A stretch of 34,145 nt of DNA from DATLNF01 sp046590575 (GTDB lineage: Bacteria; Actinomycetota; Actinomycetes; BP-191): positions 1-34,145 of the forward strand of contig JBKJUS010000025.1 of the NCBI GenBank assembly GCA_046590575.1, read 5' to 3'. The position numbers were made by a program, and so were the translations under genes. How positions within the stretch are numbered: the stretch's first letter is position 1; every line of letters begins with the position of its first letter. Positions 21,906-28,892 of this stretch are shown here, piece by piece. The notes under the pieces were generated by a model that was given only the letters and a program-made list of their open reading frames with translations, searched no databases and was not told the origin of the DNA.

Positions 21906-22817
21906 TCAGTGGGGCTCGTCGCCCTCGACGAGCTCGGCACGGGCTTCGCGCACCGTGATACCGGCGGTCGGCCCGGGCACGGTCACGGTGCCGACGATGG
22001 GCTGGGACGCGCCGCCGTCGATCGTGTAGGTGCCGGTGTAGGTGACGGTGACCTGCACCTGATAACTGCCCGGGCGGCGGTACACGTGGGTGACGTCCTG
22101 GTCGGGGTAGGGCGCTCCCGGGCTGGCCGTGTCGAGGGACTCGCCGTCGCCCCACTGCCAGTGGTAGTTGGTGGCCGTCGCGGTGATCGCGACGTCCAAG
22201 CCGAGGATCCGCAGCGGGCTGAGGGTGATCGTGCGCGGAGTGCTGGCGTAGAAGATCGTCTCGAGGTTGACCACGCCGCCGTCGCGCGGCTGGTAGCTGG
22301 CTGAGGTCCGGATCACCGCGTCGGCCTTGAATTCCCTGCGCACCAGCCCAGCCACCCGGGCGATCGCCGGGATGGGCAGAGGTGTGTCGGCGCCGAGGCA
22401 GACGCTGTCGAGGCGGTCCCAGCTGCTGACCGGCGTGCCGGTCGTCCGGTCGAGCTCGCGGCGGAACACGAAGAAGAAGATCCGACCGTCGCTGCAGACC
22501 GTGGCCGCCCCGGCGCACAGGGCATCATCGCTGCCCGGCGGCGGGCCGTTGGCGGTGCACGCCGGCGTGTAGTGGTAGTCGTAGGTCGGCCCGGTCGCCG
22601 TCGGACGGCGGCCGCCTGCTGAGTTTCCGGCGCCCGGACCGCCGCCGGACAAGCCGCCCGGACCGTTATGCACCCCGCCCGCGCCAAACCCACCCTCCGT
22701 CGGCACCGCCTCGAGTTGGCAACCATCTCGACAGATGCTCGGGGCTTGAGCGTCGCTGGTGTTCACTACAAGCGGAATAGTGGAGACGGCGGTCATGACC
22801 AACGCTCGAAGTTTCAT
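21906..22817 (-). CDS. Exported PKD-domain protein
   Basis: 303 residues with a Sec signal peptide (MKLRALVMTAVSTIPLVVNTSDAQA, about 1-25). A Gly-rich low-complexity linker (about 40-75) is followed by a Cys-containing region with YTPACTANGPPPGSDDALCAG. The second half holds a PKD domain (about 205-280): TATNYHWQWGDGESLDT, then DVTHVYRRPGSYQVQVTVTYTGTY. PKD domains usually act in cell-surface binding. The ATG overlaps the stop of the lipoprotein gene by 4 nt, so both are made together and probably work together outside the membrane. It ends with an acidic tail. Confidence 0.83.
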   Translation of the reverse strand: MKLRALVMTAVSTIPLVVNTSDAQAPSICRDGCQLEAVPTEGGFGAGGVHNGPGGLSGGGPGAGNSAGGRRPTATGPTYDYHYTPACTANGPPPGSDDALCAGAATVCSDGRIFFFVFRRELDRTTGTPVSSWDRLDSVCLGADTPLPIPAIARVAGLVRREFKADAVIRTSASYQPRDGGVVNLETIFYASTPRTITLSPLRILGLDVAITATATNYHWQWGDGESLDTASPGAPYPDQDVTHVYRRPGSYQVQVTVTYTGTYTIDGGASQPIVGTVTVPGPTAGITVREARAELVEGDEPH

Positions 22818-23359
22818 TCCACGCGCTCTACTTCTTGCACTCGCCAAGACCCTTCACGCCGACTCAGCTGGATTGTCACACGGCGCCCTGGGATCGCATC
22901 TTCGTTGAAGATTTCCGAGCCGTCGTTCGCCAGCGCTCGAATTGCGCTGATGTCGAAAACCGCGTCTACCTCAGCCTGGGTGGAGGTGCTCAGGCGGGGA
23001 GCCTCTGCGAATCGAACAGTCGTCGACCCACCCTCGAAGCGGCCACCGTCGTCGTAGACCTGACGAATCGAGGAGATGTATCGGCGACAGGCAACGCACT
23101 CCGGCGCCGAGATTGATTCGAGGGTGGTCGTGTCGCCGGTGTTGTAGGCGGTGTCGAGCACAGTGAAGAAGTAGCGGGCGAAGGCGGCGGCGCCTTGCGG
23201 AGTCAGGGCGGTCGGCGCGGACGAGACCGGCGTACTCGAGCTTGATCTCGGCGAGATGCTCGACAGCACCGTCGGCGCCGGACCGTCACCACCGGAGCAG
23301 CCGGCCAGCGTCGCCGCGGCGACGGCACAGATCGCTACCCACCCCCGCGGACCGTTCAC
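22814..23359 (-). CDS. DUF6318-like secreted lipoprotein
   Basis: 181 residues with a lipoprotein signal: hydrophobic WVAICAVAAATLAGC with lipobox LAGC and the modified Cys at residue 21, then a Ser/Thr/Pro-rich linker. The mature domain reads LTPQGAAAFARYFFTVLDTAYNTGDTTTLESISAPECVACRRYISSI, the signature of actinobacterial DUF6318 proteins (NTF2-like), with the CxxC-like pair ECVAC. Start is a GTG; TACCCT 6 nt upstream suggests a leaderless mRNA. It is coupled by a 4-nt overlap to the PKD protein gene. The job of the family is unknown. Confidence 0.83.
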   Translation of the reverse strand: MNGPRGWVAICAVAAATLAGCSGGDGPAPTVLSSISPRSSSSTPVSSAPTALTPQGAAAFARYFFTVLDTAYNTGDTTTLESISAPECVACRRYISSIRQVYDDGGRFEGGSTTVRFAEAPRLSTSTQAEVDAVFDISAIRALANDGSEIFNEDAIPGRRVTIQLSRREGSWRVQEVERVE

Positions 23360-23485
23360 CCATCCAGGGTAGCCGCCCGATGCAACCGTTACGGCAGGCG
23401 TTCGACGTGCCTGTGGATTCAGCACGCCGTTTCTGTCACACCCCGCTGCCACATTGGGTTCCTCAGGCAGACGAGAGGAGCAGGG

Positions 23486-23770
23486 ATGTCCGAGAGTGAC
23501 TCGGTGGTCGCGTTCGTGCCGCACCAGGGCGGCTCCAAACTGGTAGCCGACGTGATCGGGCGGTGGTTCCCGGTCGCCGACACGCGCCGACCGAATGCCT
23601 CGCTGCCGTGGCACGTCGTGGGCTGCCAGGCCGACGCAGCGCTCGGTTTGCGCGACCTCGTGGCGATGGCCCGGCAGGCGTACGCCGCCGGCGCTACCGA
23701 GGTCTGGCTGGTGCCGGCAGGTGCCCACACGAGCGGCCGGCTTATGCCGCGACTGCTTTCAGCTGCCTAG
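23486..23770 (+). CDS. Small protein of unknown function
   Basis: 94 residues, no family recognised. The sequence has alternating strand/helix character: VVAFVPHQGGSKLVADVIGRWFPV, a middle part with WHVVGCQADAALGLRDLVAMARQAYAAG, and ATEVWLVPAGAHTSGRLM. A small alpha/beta protein is a fair guess. ATG 23486 has GAGGAG close upstream, which supports it as a real gene. It diverges from the lipoprotein-PKD operon with 126 nt between starts. Confidence 0.55.
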   Translation: MSESDSVVAFVPHQGGSKLVADVIGRWFPVADTRRPNASLPWHVVGCQADAALGLRDLVAMARQAYAAGATEVWLVPAGAHTSGRLMPRLLSAA

Positions 23771-23933
23771 CAGTCACCCCCTTGCTGCTCCGTGCTGAGG
23801 CATACGACGAGAGTTTGGCTCTTTCAGGCTGCGTTCAGGCGGACGAGGTAACACTCCGGTCATCGAGATTGGGCAATCGGCACCGGTCTCGGGCTCCGTG
23901 GCAGTGCGGTGCCACGGTCAAAGGAGGTACGGG

Positions 23934-24275
23934 ATGGAACGCAGGACGAAGATCGTCGCGGGAGTCGCGGTGGCTGCTGCCCTCATCGCCGGGGGCGCCA
24001 CCATCGCAGTCGCTTCGGGTGTCGCCGACTCGGAGACGCCGATCACTGGCGAGGCGCTGCAGAAGGCGAGTGCCGCCGCGTTGGCGCACACCGGTGAGGG
24101 CCGGGTCACCGACACGGAGGTCGGCGACGAGGAGGCGCGCTACGAAGTCGAGGTCACTCTCGGCAACGGCGACGAGGTCGACGTGCACCTCGACGAGAAC
24201 TTTGCTGTCGTGAGCACCGAGGGCCCGGACGACAGCAGTGACGAGGACGGCGCGGACGAGGACTCCGACAAGTAG
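23934..24275 (+). CDS. PepSY-domain small exported/membrane protein
   Basis: 113 residues. An N-terminal hydrophobic segment (TKIVAGVAVAAALIAGGATIAVA, about 5-27) acts as signal or anchor. The body is a single PepSY domain: ITGEALQKASAAALAHTGEGRVTDTEVGDEEARYEVEVTLGNGDEVDVHLDENFAVV, followed by an acidic Asp/Ser/Glu tail. PepSY proteins are thought to inhibit proteases or sense the cell envelope. A strong AAGGAGGT lies 5 nt before ATG 23934; the longer upstream frame is rejected. This type of small PepSY gene is often placed next to two-component systems, but none is adjacent here. Confidence 0.85.
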   Translation: MERRTKIVAGVAVAAALIAGGATIAVASGVADSETPITGEALQKASAAALAHTGEGRVTDTEVGDEEARYEVEVTLGNGDEVDVHLDENFAVVSTEGPDDSSDEDGADEDSDK

Positions 24276-24312
24276 GCCACCCTCACCTGGGCGTGACCAG
24301 GAGGTTCGCGGC

Positions 24313-24903
24313 ATGCTGCACCCCATGGCAGAGCAGCAGCGGTGCGCGATCCTGGTTCGGGGCGTCAACGTCGGCGGTCACAACCGGCTGCCGATGCAGG
24401 ACTTCGCGGCAATTCTTGGCAAGCTCGGCTGCGTCGACGTACGCACGTATCTGCAGAGCGGAAATTCCGTCGTGACGACGGACCCGGCGGGGCTGCCCGA
24501 CCGGGTGGAGCAGGCGCTCGCCGCCACGTTCGACCTTAAGGTGCGAGTGCTGGTGCGGACCGCCGCGGAGCTCGCAGCCGTCGTAGCGAATAACCCGTTT
24601 CCGGAGCGGGTCAAGGAGCCGAAGCGGTTGCACGTAGCCTTCCTGTCCGAGGTTCCGACGCGGCAGGCGCTCAACGGGCTGCGGCCCGAGCGCTACGCCC
24701 CTGACGAGCTCGGGGTCGGGGAGCAGGAGCTTTACCTGTCCTACTCCGGCGGTTCGCAGCAGTCCAAGCTCACCGGCGCCACCCTGGAGAAGGCTCTCGC
24801 ACCGATCGTGGTTACCGCTCGAAACTGGACGACGGTGCTGGCGCTGCGCGACCTGATCGAAGCCGGTCACACCTCAACGGCGCTCACGCCTCCGCTGACA
24901 TAG
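24313..24903 (+). CDS. DUF1697 protein
   Basis: 196 residues of the DUF1697 family, whose function is unknown. Typical sequence starts RCAILVRGVNVGGHNRLPMQDFAAILGKLGCVDVRTYLQSGNSVV, continues with NNPFPERVKEPKRLHVAFLSEVP, and ends ARNWTTVLALRDLI, where the RNWxT motif is a family mark. ATG 24313 is preferred with AGGAGG upstream; ATG 24325 is an alternative. It follows the PepSY gene by 37 nt and could be in the same transcript. It is complete in length. Confidence 0.9.
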   Translation: MLHPMAEQQRCAILVRGVNVGGHNRLPMQDFAAILGKLGCVDVRTYLQSGNSVVTTDPAGLPDRVEQALAATFDLKVRVLVRTAAELAAVVANNPFPERVKEPKRLHVAFLSEVPTRQALNGLRPERYAPDELGVGEQELYLSYSGGSQQSKLTGATLEKALAPIVVTARNWTTVLALRDLIEAGHTSTALTPPLT

Positions 24904-24957
24904 ATCGACTCTATGTCGGCACGGCGATCGTGAAGCCCTACGCGCCGCAACGCGGAT

Positions 24958-25009
24958 CTTGGACGCATCGAGAGTGCTGGCCGCACGACTCGTCGCGACT
25001 GCGTCCAAG
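24958..25009. terminator. Nested hairpin between convergent genes
   Basis: CTTGGACGCA (24958-24967) and TGCGTCCAAG (25000-25009) form a perfect 10-bp outer stem, and GTGC/GCAC (24974-24986) an inner one. It lies in the gap between the convergent DUF1697 gene and the coiled-coil gene, so a bidirectional terminator is the simplest reading. Confidence 0.5.
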
Positions 25010-25020
25010 GTTCAACTAGC

Positions 25021-25269
25021 TCAGACTTTGCGGGCCTCGTTGTAGTCGTCGAGTGCGCGGCGGTGCCCGTGTGCACCCGACCCGACCACGCCTCCGGTGC
25101 GAACTTCTTTGACGACTTCCTCGAGCTTTTCGAGCAGGCTCGAGACGTCCTCCTCCGGACCTGCCTTGGTCACGTCGTCCAGCGCGTGCTGGATTTTGTC
25201 GAGTTTGCGACGCACCTGGCCGTACTCGTCGTCGAGCTTCTTGCGGGCCTCGTTGATGTCCGTCGCCAT
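25021..25269 (-). CDS. Small coiled-coil protein
   Basis: 82 residues, highly charged and helical. INEARKKLDDEYGQVRRKLDKIQHALDDVTK and SSLLEKLEEVVKEVRTG show heptad-like spacing of hydrophobic residues; a Gly/His-rich stretch and RRALDDYNEARKV close the protein. It has no Cys and no signal peptide. ATG complementary to 25267-25269 is preceded 6 nt away by the -10-like TAGGCT, which suggests a leaderless mRNA. I know no named family; a small helical bundle or scaffolding role is conceivable. Confidence 0.68.
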   Translation of the reverse strand: MATDINEARKKLDDEYGQVRRKLDKIQHALDDVTKAGPEEDVSSLLEKLEEVVKEVRTGGVVGSGAHGHRRALDDYNEARKV

Positions 25270-25292
25270 GGTCGGAGCCTAGCTCTGGAACG

Positions 25293-25313
25293 GCTTGCCG
25301 GCTCTTGGCAAGC
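25293..25313. promoter_or_regulatory. Perfect 7-bp inverted repeat upstream of coiled-coil gene
   Basis: GCTTGCC (25293-25299) and GGCAAGC (25307-25313) with a 7-nt spacer lie 24 nt upstream of the start at 25269, covering the -35 region of the proposed promoter. This is an operator-like position; the binding protein is unknown. Confidence 0.4.
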
Positions 25314-25419
25314 GACTCGGTCGGGCCGTCGCAGCTCGACCTCGGGATCAACTGCGGGCATTTCCACAGATTCGCGGTGGACGCTCTACCGGGTGTCCGG
25401 ACAGGTCACGCTAACTGAC

Positions 25420-25821
25420 ATGGAGAATCTCGTGATCCCCAGTCCGAGCGCACCAGCGTACGACGCCTATGTCACCTACACGCAGGACGAGGGCATCGGT
25501 TACGTAAATCCGTGCGACGTCGAGCTGTGGCTGCCCGTCCCCGGCCCCGGTGGGGGCGGAACGTGCGCCGTCATCGACGGTGAGGGCGAGCCGCCCCCGC
25601 CTAGGATGGGGGCGAACCTCGCAGCGATGCTGCTGCAGCTGCCCGAGCTCGACAGAGTCCTGGTCAAGGTGCACGGCGTCCCGTGTCCCGGTTGGGCGGT
25701 CGAGCTCTACCGGGATCTGCTGGCCGCGCTCGACGGGCGACTGATGTCCGACCTGCTCGCTGTTGAGGGCTACCGCTGGCAGTCCTGGGTGCTCTCCGGC
25801 GGCCTTGAGGCTGCGGCCTAG
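25420..25821 (+). CDS. Protein of unknown function
   Basis: 133 residues, no family recognised. The first half YDAYVTYTQDEGIGYVNPCDVELWLPVPGPGGGGTCAVIDGEGEPPPPRMG looks beta-rich. The second half LAAMLLQLPELDRVLVKVHGVPCPGWAVELYRDLLAALDGRLMSDLLAVEGYRWQSWVLSGG has helical character and many leucines. The longer frame to 25063 runs across the coiled-coil gene and is rejected. The start at ATG 25420 is uncertain, since GTG 25432 is also possible. It ends 32 nt before the MazEF-type operon, but that operon has its own operator. Confidence 0.5.
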   Translation: MENLVIPSPSAPAYDAYVTYTQDEGIGYVNPCDVELWLPVPGPGGGGTCAVIDGEGEPPPPRMGANLAAMLLQLPELDRVLVKVHGVPCPGWAVELYRDLLAALDGRLMSDLLAVEGYRWQSWVLSGGLEAAA

Positions 25822-25840
25822 GCAGGTGCATCCCAGTGCA

Positions 25841-25855
25841 ATACCATAGTGGTAT
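25841..25855 (+). promoter_or_regulatory. Operator and -10 of the MazEF-type operon
   Basis: ATACCA (25841-25846), TAG, TGGTAT (25850-25855) is a perfect palindrome that overlaps both a -10-like TACCAT (25842-25847) and the first two bases of the ATG at 25854. The mRNA would be leaderless. A dimeric ribbon-helix-helix antitoxin bound here would block its own promoter. Confidence 0.62.
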
Positions 25856-26093
25856 GAGTACGCAGATTGCCGTCAGGCTTCCCGATGAGCAGGTGGCCTA
25901 CATCGACAGCCAGGTCGCTGCCGGTCGAGCGTCCAGCCGGGCGGACCTCATCGCGAAGCTGATTGTTCGCGAGCGCCGCCGTCAACGCGCCCTCGAAGAC
26001 ATCGAGACGATGAAGGCGGCTGGGTACGCCGGAAACCCTGACCTTGCTCGAGTCGCCCAGGCCACGTCGGGTCGGATCCTGGGCGTCGACTAG
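25854..26093 (+). CDS. mazE: Ribbon-helix-helix antitoxin of a MazEF-type pair
   Basis: 79 residues. The N-terminal ribbon-helix-helix reads STQIAVRLPDEQVAYIDSQVAAGRASSRADLIAKLIVRERRRQRALEDIE, with the strand TQIAVRLP and the SRADLIAKL helix typical of CopG/MetJ-like DNA binding. The C-terminal tail (YAGNPDLARVAQATSGRILGVD) would wrap the toxin. ATG 25854 is chosen because it fits the leaderless promoter; ATG 25836 in frame would place the palindrome inside the gene. The stop overlaps the toxin start by 1 nt. Confidence 0.85.
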   Translation: MSTQIAVRLPDEQVAYIDSQVAAGRASSRADLIAKLIVRERRRQRALEDIETMKAAGYAGNPDLARVAQATSGRILGVD

Positions 26094-26407
26094 TGCGACC
26101 CATCTGCCGGGTCAAGCTCGACAAGGTCCGGCCGGCTGTCATCCTTACCCGACCTGTCGCCGTTGGCTTCCTCACCGGAATCACCGTCGCTCCGATCACT
26201 AGCACGATCTTGGGGATCGCCACGGAGGTGCCGGTGGGTCGATCTCATGGTCTCGATCGGGACAGTGTCATCTCGTGCGACAACATCGTGACGGTCCATC
26301 GTGACGACGTACGCGACGTCATCGGCTACCTGCTCGACGTCGACGAACCGCGGCTGCTCGACGCCATCGCGGCGGCTTTCGACCTCGACCACACTCCGAG
26401 CGCGTAG
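26093..26407 (+). CDS. mazF: MazF/PemK-type endoribonuclease toxin
   Basis: 104-residue toxin. MazF marks are clear: RVKLDKVRPAVILTRPVAVG, then GITVAPITSTILGIATEVPVG, GLDRDSVISCDNIVTV and a final helix. MazF toxins cleave mRNA or rRNA at short sequences and are held by the antitoxin just upstream. The N terminus is short and lacks the usual RGDVW start, as in actinobacterial short MazF proteins. GTG 26093 overlaps the antitoxin stop. Nothing suggests inactivation. Confidence 0.9.
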   Translation: MRPICRVKLDKVRPAVILTRPVAVGFLTGITVAPITSTILGIATEVPVGRSHGLDRDSVISCDNIVTVHRDDVRDVIGYLLDVDEPRLLDAIAAAFDLDHTPSA

Positions 26408-26442
26408 GACGCTCATTCGCTTCTCGAGCCCGGCATCGTGAG

Positions 26443-27099
26443 TCAGGGCTGGACGAGACCGCTCTCGTACGCCGCGATCACCGCTTGCACCCGGTCCCGA
26501 ACGCCCAGCTTCGCCAGCACGCTGGCCACGTGGGTCTTCACCGTCCCACCGGATACGACGAGGTCAGCCGCGATCTCGGCGTTGCTGCGCCCACGGGCAA
26601 TCAGCACCAGCACCTCTCGCTCGCGTGGCGTGAGCTGGCCCACCGCACGCATGTCGGCCGGCGCACCGCGGTCGCCCTGACGCCGGAAGTGGCTGATCAC
26701 CGCCGCGCCGACCGCCGGATCCAGCGGGCTCTCGCCACGCGCCACTGCGTGGACCGCAGCGATGAGGTCCTCCGGCCGAGTGTCCTTCAGCAGGAAGCCG
26801 TCCGCGCCTGAGCGCAGCGCGGCGAAGACGACGTCGTCCTCGCCGAACGTCGTGAGCACCAGGATGCGCGTCGCAGCCGCCTCGACAGTGATGCGCCGCG
26901 TCGCGGCTAGCCCGTCGAGCCGCGGCATTCGGATGTCGAGCAGCACCACATCGGGCCGCAGCTGGAGCACGGCGGCAATCGCCTCCTCGCCGTCCGCCGC
27001 CTCACCGACGACCTCGATCTCGGCATCGGTGCGCAGGATGGTCACCAGGCCAGCTCGGACCAACGTCTGGTCCTCCGCAACGACGACGCGGAGCGTCAT
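26443..27099 (-). CDS. NarL/FixJ-family response regulator
   Basis: 218 residues. Receiver domain with E9/D10, phosphoacceptor D55 (VVLLDIRMPRLDG), Thr in LVLTTFGEDD and Lys in GFLLKDTRPED. The LuxR HTH lies at about 150-210 (LTPREREVLVLIARGRSNAEIAADLVVSGGTVKTHVASVLAKLGVRDR). The ATG (complement 27097-27099) overlaps the kinase stop by 4 nt. It is of the LiaR/DesR-like type common in actinobacteria with class-II HisKA_3 kinases. Candidate target: the divergent membrane protein at 28443. Confidence 0.93.
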   Translation of the reverse strand: MTLRVVVAEDQTLVRAGLVTILRTDAEIEVVGEAADGEEAIAAVLQLRPDVVLLDIRMPRLDGLAATRRITVEAAATRILVLTTFGEDDVVFAALRSGADGFLLKDTRPEDLIAAVHAVARGESPLDPAVGAAVISHFRRQGDRGAPADMRAVGQLTPREREVLVLIARGRSNAEIAADLVVSGGTVKTHVASVLAKLGVRDRVQAVIAAYESGLVQP

Positions 27100-28274
27100 A
27101 CGGGCAGCACCGGCATCGCCACGAAGGGCAACCGCGCGCGCACTACCCACTCGTCCCCCTCGCGTCCCGCCGTCAGGTCACCACCGTGCAGCGCCGCACG
27201 CTCGCGCATGCCCACGAGGCCCCGGCCAGTCGCCGCTGCCGACGCAGTTGCTCCGGGCACCTGCTCGTTGCGCACTTCGATGCACACCGCAGCACCCTCA
27301 GATCGCACGCACACCGCGGCCCACGTGGGGGAGTGCTTGAGCGCGTTGGTCAGCGCTTCCTGCACGATCCGGTACGCCGACAGCTCGACACCGGCCGGCA
27401 CCGTACCGTCAACAGCGAGCTCGACCTCGACCCGCAGGCCGGCCTCGCGCACCCGCCCGATGAGCGCCGGAAGCGCGCCGAGGTCCGGCTGCGGGCCGAG
27501 CTCGGCCGCGCAGTCGTCGTCGCTGCGGAGCACGGCCAGCATCGCGCGGAGCTCGACCAGCGCCTGGCGACCGGCCGTCTCGATCGCGTCGAGCACCGAG
27601 CGGGTGCGCGGCGCCTCCGCCCCGAGGGCCAACCGCTCGGCACCGGCCTGCACCACGACGAGCGACACCGCATGCGCGACGACGTCGTGCAGCTCGCGCG
27701 CGATCCGGTCCCGCTCGTGGCCGACCGCTTCGCGAGCCTCGTCCTCCCGCTGCTGCGCTCGCTGCGTCGCCTCGGTCGCGATGCGCACCGCCTCGAGGGT
27801 GCGCCGTCGTACGACCCGGCCGGCAACCCACGCCGCGGTCCAGATCAGGGCTGCGATGAAGTCGTCGGGGCGGCCCTCCTTGGTCGCGATGTGCGCGGCC
27901 ATGACGAGCGGCAGGGTGAGGACCGCGCCGACGACCGCGGAGCGACCGCTGGTGTGGGCGGCGACGGTGTAGATCGCGAGGATGATCGCGACCCCGGCGA
28001 GCTGCGAGCCGTAGGGATTGGTCGACGCGAGCGACAGCATCAGGTTGGTGGCGCAGACGACGACGGCGACCGCCATTGGCCAGCGTCGACGCCACGTCAG
28101 GGTCAGCAGCGCCGGAAGGGCGACTCCGAAGCCGAGCAGCGGGTGCACGCCGGTGTAGTCGAGGTCGAACGCGACGAGCAGCGTCGCGGCGACCGCCAGT
28201 GCCAGGTCGGCCGGGGTAGTCCCGACACGCAACACGCCACTTCGCGCGCGGTCGAGGACGCCGGGCAGGGCCAT
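27096..28274 (-). CDS. HisKA_3-type sensor histidine kinase, DesK-like
   Basis: 392 residues. Several transmembrane helices (about 20-150) form the sensor, without a large extracellular domain. The HisKA_3 box has phosphoacceptor H196 in IARELHDVVAHAVSLVVVQAGAER, and the HATPase includes YRIVQEALTNALKHS (N box) and a GRGLVGMRERAALHGG region (G2). The DHp sequence ELHDVVAHAVS differs from the LHDGxGP box of the other two kinases in the window, so it belongs to another branch. ATG 28274 lies 7 nt behind TAGCGT and lacks a ribosome binding site, so a leaderless mRNA is likely. Confidence 0.9.
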   Translation of the reverse strand: MALPGVLDRARSGVLRVGTTPADLALAVAATLLVAFDLDYTGVHPLLGFGVALPALLTLTWRRRWPMAVAVVVCATNLMLSLASTNPYGSQLAGVAIILAIYTVAAHTSGRSAVVGAVLTLPLVMAAHIATKEGRPDDFIAALIWTAAWVAGRVVRRRTLEAVRIATEATQRAQQREDEAREAVGHERDRIARELHDVVAHAVSLVVVQAGAERLALGAEAPRTRSVLDAIETAGRQALVELRAMLAVLRSDDDCAAELGPQPDLGALPALIGRVREAGLRVEVELAVDGTVPAGVELSAYRIVQEALTNALKHSPTWAAVCVRSEGAAVCIEVRNEQVPGATASAAATGRGLVGMRERAALHGGDLTAGREGDEWVVRARLPFVAMPVLPV

Positions 28275-28442
28275 GCCGCCCACGCTAGTCGGACGCCCGA
28301 CGGCAAAGCATCAGCCGCAGGGCTGAGTCGGCATCGGCCGTCGTACAGAGGGCGAAGTCCGGTCCACGGGCTGATCCGCCGACGCTCCCCGCTGCCTAGC
28401 GTTCGAGCGGACCGAACGACACCGACCGACAGGAGAGATCTG

Positions 28443-28874
28443 ATGAACCCCACGACGGCTCGACACACCTGGGTGCCCTACGCCGCCGGCCTTGCCGGCA
28501 CGATCTTGGTGCTCAAGGTGGCGCTCGTGATCGCGAGTAACAACGAAGCCCTCGACGGTCCGATGGGCGGCGTGAGCCACCTCGGCGGCGTTGCCCTGGG
28601 TCTCGCCGCGGCCATCGGCGTCGGCCTGCGCCAGCAGAGCATCCGTCGCCGGGTGCTGGTGTCCTTCGGCACGGCGTTGCTTTTTGTCGCCTGGATCATG
28701 GGTCTCGGTGACCTGCTCAAGCCGCTCATCGGTGCCATCAGCGACGCGCAGCACGTCAAGGACGAGGTCCCGATCGGGATCGCTGGCTTGGCGCTGCTCG
28801 TCGGTTCCTACGTCGGCTATTCCCACGACCAGGACGGCGTGCCGGCTGGTACGACAGTGCGCGCCACGGCCTGA
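28443..28874 (+). CDS. Small multi-pass membrane protein
   Basis: 143 residues with four hydrophobic segments, at about 12-31 (VPYAAGLAGTILVLKVALVI), 44-62, 71-90 (VLVSFGTALLFVAWIMGLGDLL) and 110-127. There is a cytoplasmic basic linker QQSIRRRV. No named family is recalled. AGGAGAGATCTG precedes ATG 28443. It diverges from the two-component operon at 28274 with 168 nt between, a position typical of the gene controlled by such a system. It may be the membrane effector of that signal pathway. Confidence 0.72.
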   Translation: MNPTTARHTWVPYAAGLAGTILVLKVALVIASNNEALDGPMGGVSHLGGVALGLAAAIGVGLRQQSIRRRVLVSFGTALLFVAWIMGLGDLLKPLIGAISDAQHVKDEVPIGIAGLALLVGSYVGYSHDQDGVPAGTTVRATA

Positions 28875-28892
28875 CCGCGCCCAGGTGCCGGG

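Noticed and set aside
21619..22518. 300-residue N-terminal extension of the Rv2258c-like methyltransferase
   Set aside because: It runs through the PKD gene out of frame and across the repeat; GGAGGGGG supports a start at 21618.
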